Below, piece by piece: positions 43,019-44,237 of a stretch of 44,237 nt of DNA (the stretch's first letter is position 1; every line of letters begins with the position of its first letter). The DNA lies in the NCBI RefSeq assembly GCF_005116575.1, contig NZ_SWCN01000032.1:1-44237 (forward strand), given 5' to 3'. Source of the stretch: Desulforhopalus sp. IMCC35007 (GTDB lineage: Bacteria > Desulfobacterota > Desulfobulbia > Desulfobulbales > Desulfocapsaceae). Both the position numbers and the translations under genes were made by a program. Below the pieces are notes generated by a model that saw only the letters and a program-made list of their open reading frames with translations, searched no databases and was not told where the DNA came from.

Positions 43019-44110
43019 TTACAAAAGAAAACCGAACCATCTGGCAAAGGGCATTATCCCATAAGTCTTCCATATTTTTTCCTTTTCTGCACCTGCCAGT
43101 AGCCCTTGCTTGCCTGTTGGGTTTGGGGTGCCGGTAATCAGTTGGGCCCCGTTTTTTCTTAGTTCAAAGCTTGAAATAGCCTCGCCAACAAGATCAGTAT
43201 TGCCCCTGCAAACCAGAATGAGTTCGGAATTTAGGTTTGCTGATCTTGGGTCAATATTGTAGGTGCCAACAACCAGTATCTGATCGTCGATGATTGCTCT
43301 TTTGGCGTGTACACCCCAGTGGGTTGAGCTGATTGCTTTATCCTGATAATTTCCATTCTGCTGTTTCAACTCCATTCCTTTGTAGGCATAAAGGTTCAAG
43401 GCTGGTAGCTTTTGAAAATCATCCAACATTGGGAGTAAGGCCGCAACCGTATAGTAGGCATCTGTCGAATAGAGGCTGTTAGTCAGAACATTGATTGAAA
43501 CGCCCCTGTTACTGAGATTACGAAAGTCTTCGAGTCCATCTTGTCTTAAAACAAGATAAGGTGACTCTATGCGTATTCTTTGTTTTGCTTCCTTTGCAAG
43601 TTCAACTATGGCTTTGTAAACGACTCTTTTTTCAACCCCTGATCCTGGGTGGTCTGTAATGAACTGGATATCTGAGCACGTGTGAATGCTCGTCAATGTT
43701 GGACGCTTGCGCAGGAGCTTTTTTAATGATTCATCCACACCTTTTTCTTTGAGCCAGTCGACTGCATCCTTGCTTTCTTCTGTTTGGCTAAGTACCTCCT
43801 CATTGCCGGGTTCATCTTCATATTCGGGTGTCTCTGTCCATTCTGAATTCCAGTAGAGATCGAAACTTTTAGATATTGAATGTACAATTTCACCTTTTAC
43901 CCAGATATCACTGTCTATAAAATTGTAATGATGGGATAGGTCAAAATAGTCATCGCCAATATTACGCCCGCCAATAATCGCCGTTATATTATCCACGATC
44001 AACATTTTTCTATGGGTCCTGTGTTGTATTGCGAAAAAACGTTGAATCCCGGCTGTATTATAGTAGCGGATTTCTACACCAGCATCTTGCAGCTTTCGGG
44101 CAAAGGCTGG
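43019..44110 (-). pseudogene. Phospholipase D/cardiolipin synthase-like gene, 5' end lost to an insertion
   Basis: The frame encodes two PLD motifs. HRKMLIVD is read from the segment just before the first Met codon (44005) and continues into it; VHAKRAIIDD with GTYNIDPRS lies in the C-terminal half. Coding sequence of family type (LQDAGVEIRYYN) continues upstream without a start as far as 44110, then stops at once where IS21-like repeats begin. The first 150-200 residues of a normal two-HKD protein are absent, including any signal or membrane segment. A shortened product from ATG 44005 would lack the first catalytic His. Intact relatives make or cleave phosphodiester lipids such as cardiolipin. 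Confidence 0.75.
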
Positions 44111-44237
44111 TTAGTTGTGCTAACCTAAAATTGATCAGTAAATGGGTGTTGTGCTAACCGAAAATTGACCACCTTAAGCAAGGCCTCTGCTATGATGATT
44201 TGCAAAAATCATTAAAGGGGGCAAGGAGTTGCTAAAC
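44111..44237 (+). mobile_element. End of an IS21-family-like insertion sequence (partial)
   Basis: Two tandem copies of a TTGTGCTAACC-(T/G)-AAAATTGA repeat lie 34 bases apart (from 44114 and 44148). Repeated end sequences of this type are characteristic of IS21-family termini. The PLD reading frame breaks exactly at this boundary. At 44223-44228 AAGGAG stands nine bases before the window end, correctly placed for an istA start codon at about 44238. The transposase genes and the far end lie outside the window. Confidence 0.65.

Noticed and set aside
1-44237. CRISPR arrays, rRNA or tRNA genes
   Set aside because: No regularly spaced repeats and no rRNA segments or cloverleaf-type T-loop sequences were noticed on either strand; small tRNAs could still have been missed by eye.

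Overview
The window looks like a chromosomal segment of an anaerobic or microaerophilic Desulfobacterota bacterium, most plausibly a relative of the Desulfobulbales. The basis is the gene mix: NrfC/NrfD-type membrane redox modules, tetraheme cytochromes, a sulfide:quinone oxidoreductase followed by a DUF1641 protein, many receiver and PAS proteins, and long spacers with decayed genes. No rRNA, tRNA or taxonomic marker gene was recognised, so the lineage call is an inference from gene content only.

Layout. (1) 1-2416: a 52-nt hairpin, a small secreted protein on the minus strand, and a divergent NorR-type nitric-oxide regulator ending in a terminator. (2) 2484-10765, minus strand: a respiratory cluster read from right to left as napD, napA, a tetraheme NapB-like cytochrome, a second tetraheme cytochrome, a Tat-exported 4Fe-4S protein, an NrfD-type membrane quinol dehydrogenase, then an SQR-like flavoprotein and DUF1641. 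A likely FNR/CRP-family operator sits about 41 bases upstream of the predicted start of transcription. The genes read as a chain from sulfide through the quinone pool to periplasmic nitrate reduction, with NrfCD standing in for NapC or NapGH. (3) 11375-13421: a lipoprotein and a membrane-anchored TPR protein. (4) 14071-21763, plus strand: a signalling set of hybrid histidine kinase, zinc-ribbon/REC/PAS protein, roadblock/LC7 protein, diiron-type metallo-beta-lactamase-fold protein, REC-DUF4388 protein, ParA ATPase and a second roadblock protein. (5) 22188-32704: a looser region with a PflX-like radical SAM protein, a decayed gene, a coiled-coil membrane protein, HrpB helicase, a GT2 glycosyltransferase, an orphan receiver remnant, a tiny membrane protein and a DHH phosphoesterase behind a perfect Fur-like box. 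(6) 33073-42204: nine tightly packed plus-strand genes, several with ATGA or TGATG overlaps: protein phosphatase, CDP-alcohol phosphatidyltransferase, LPG-synthase-like membrane protein, RibD-C reductase, MDR dehydrogenase, a cysteine-free PTPS/QueD-like protein, glycosyltransferase, methyltransferase and an LTA-synthase-like sulfatase. (7) 42270-44237: a nucleoside 2-deoxyribosyltransferase, a strongly structured spacer, and a phospholipase D gene cut by the end of an IS21-like element running off the window.

The two best candidates for an undescribed system are the REC/roadblock/diiron/ParA signalling set and the pterin-like plus lipid-like operon. The Nap-SQR neighbourhood is the clearest metabolic story. 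All functions are inferred from motifs read by eye; no database search was run.
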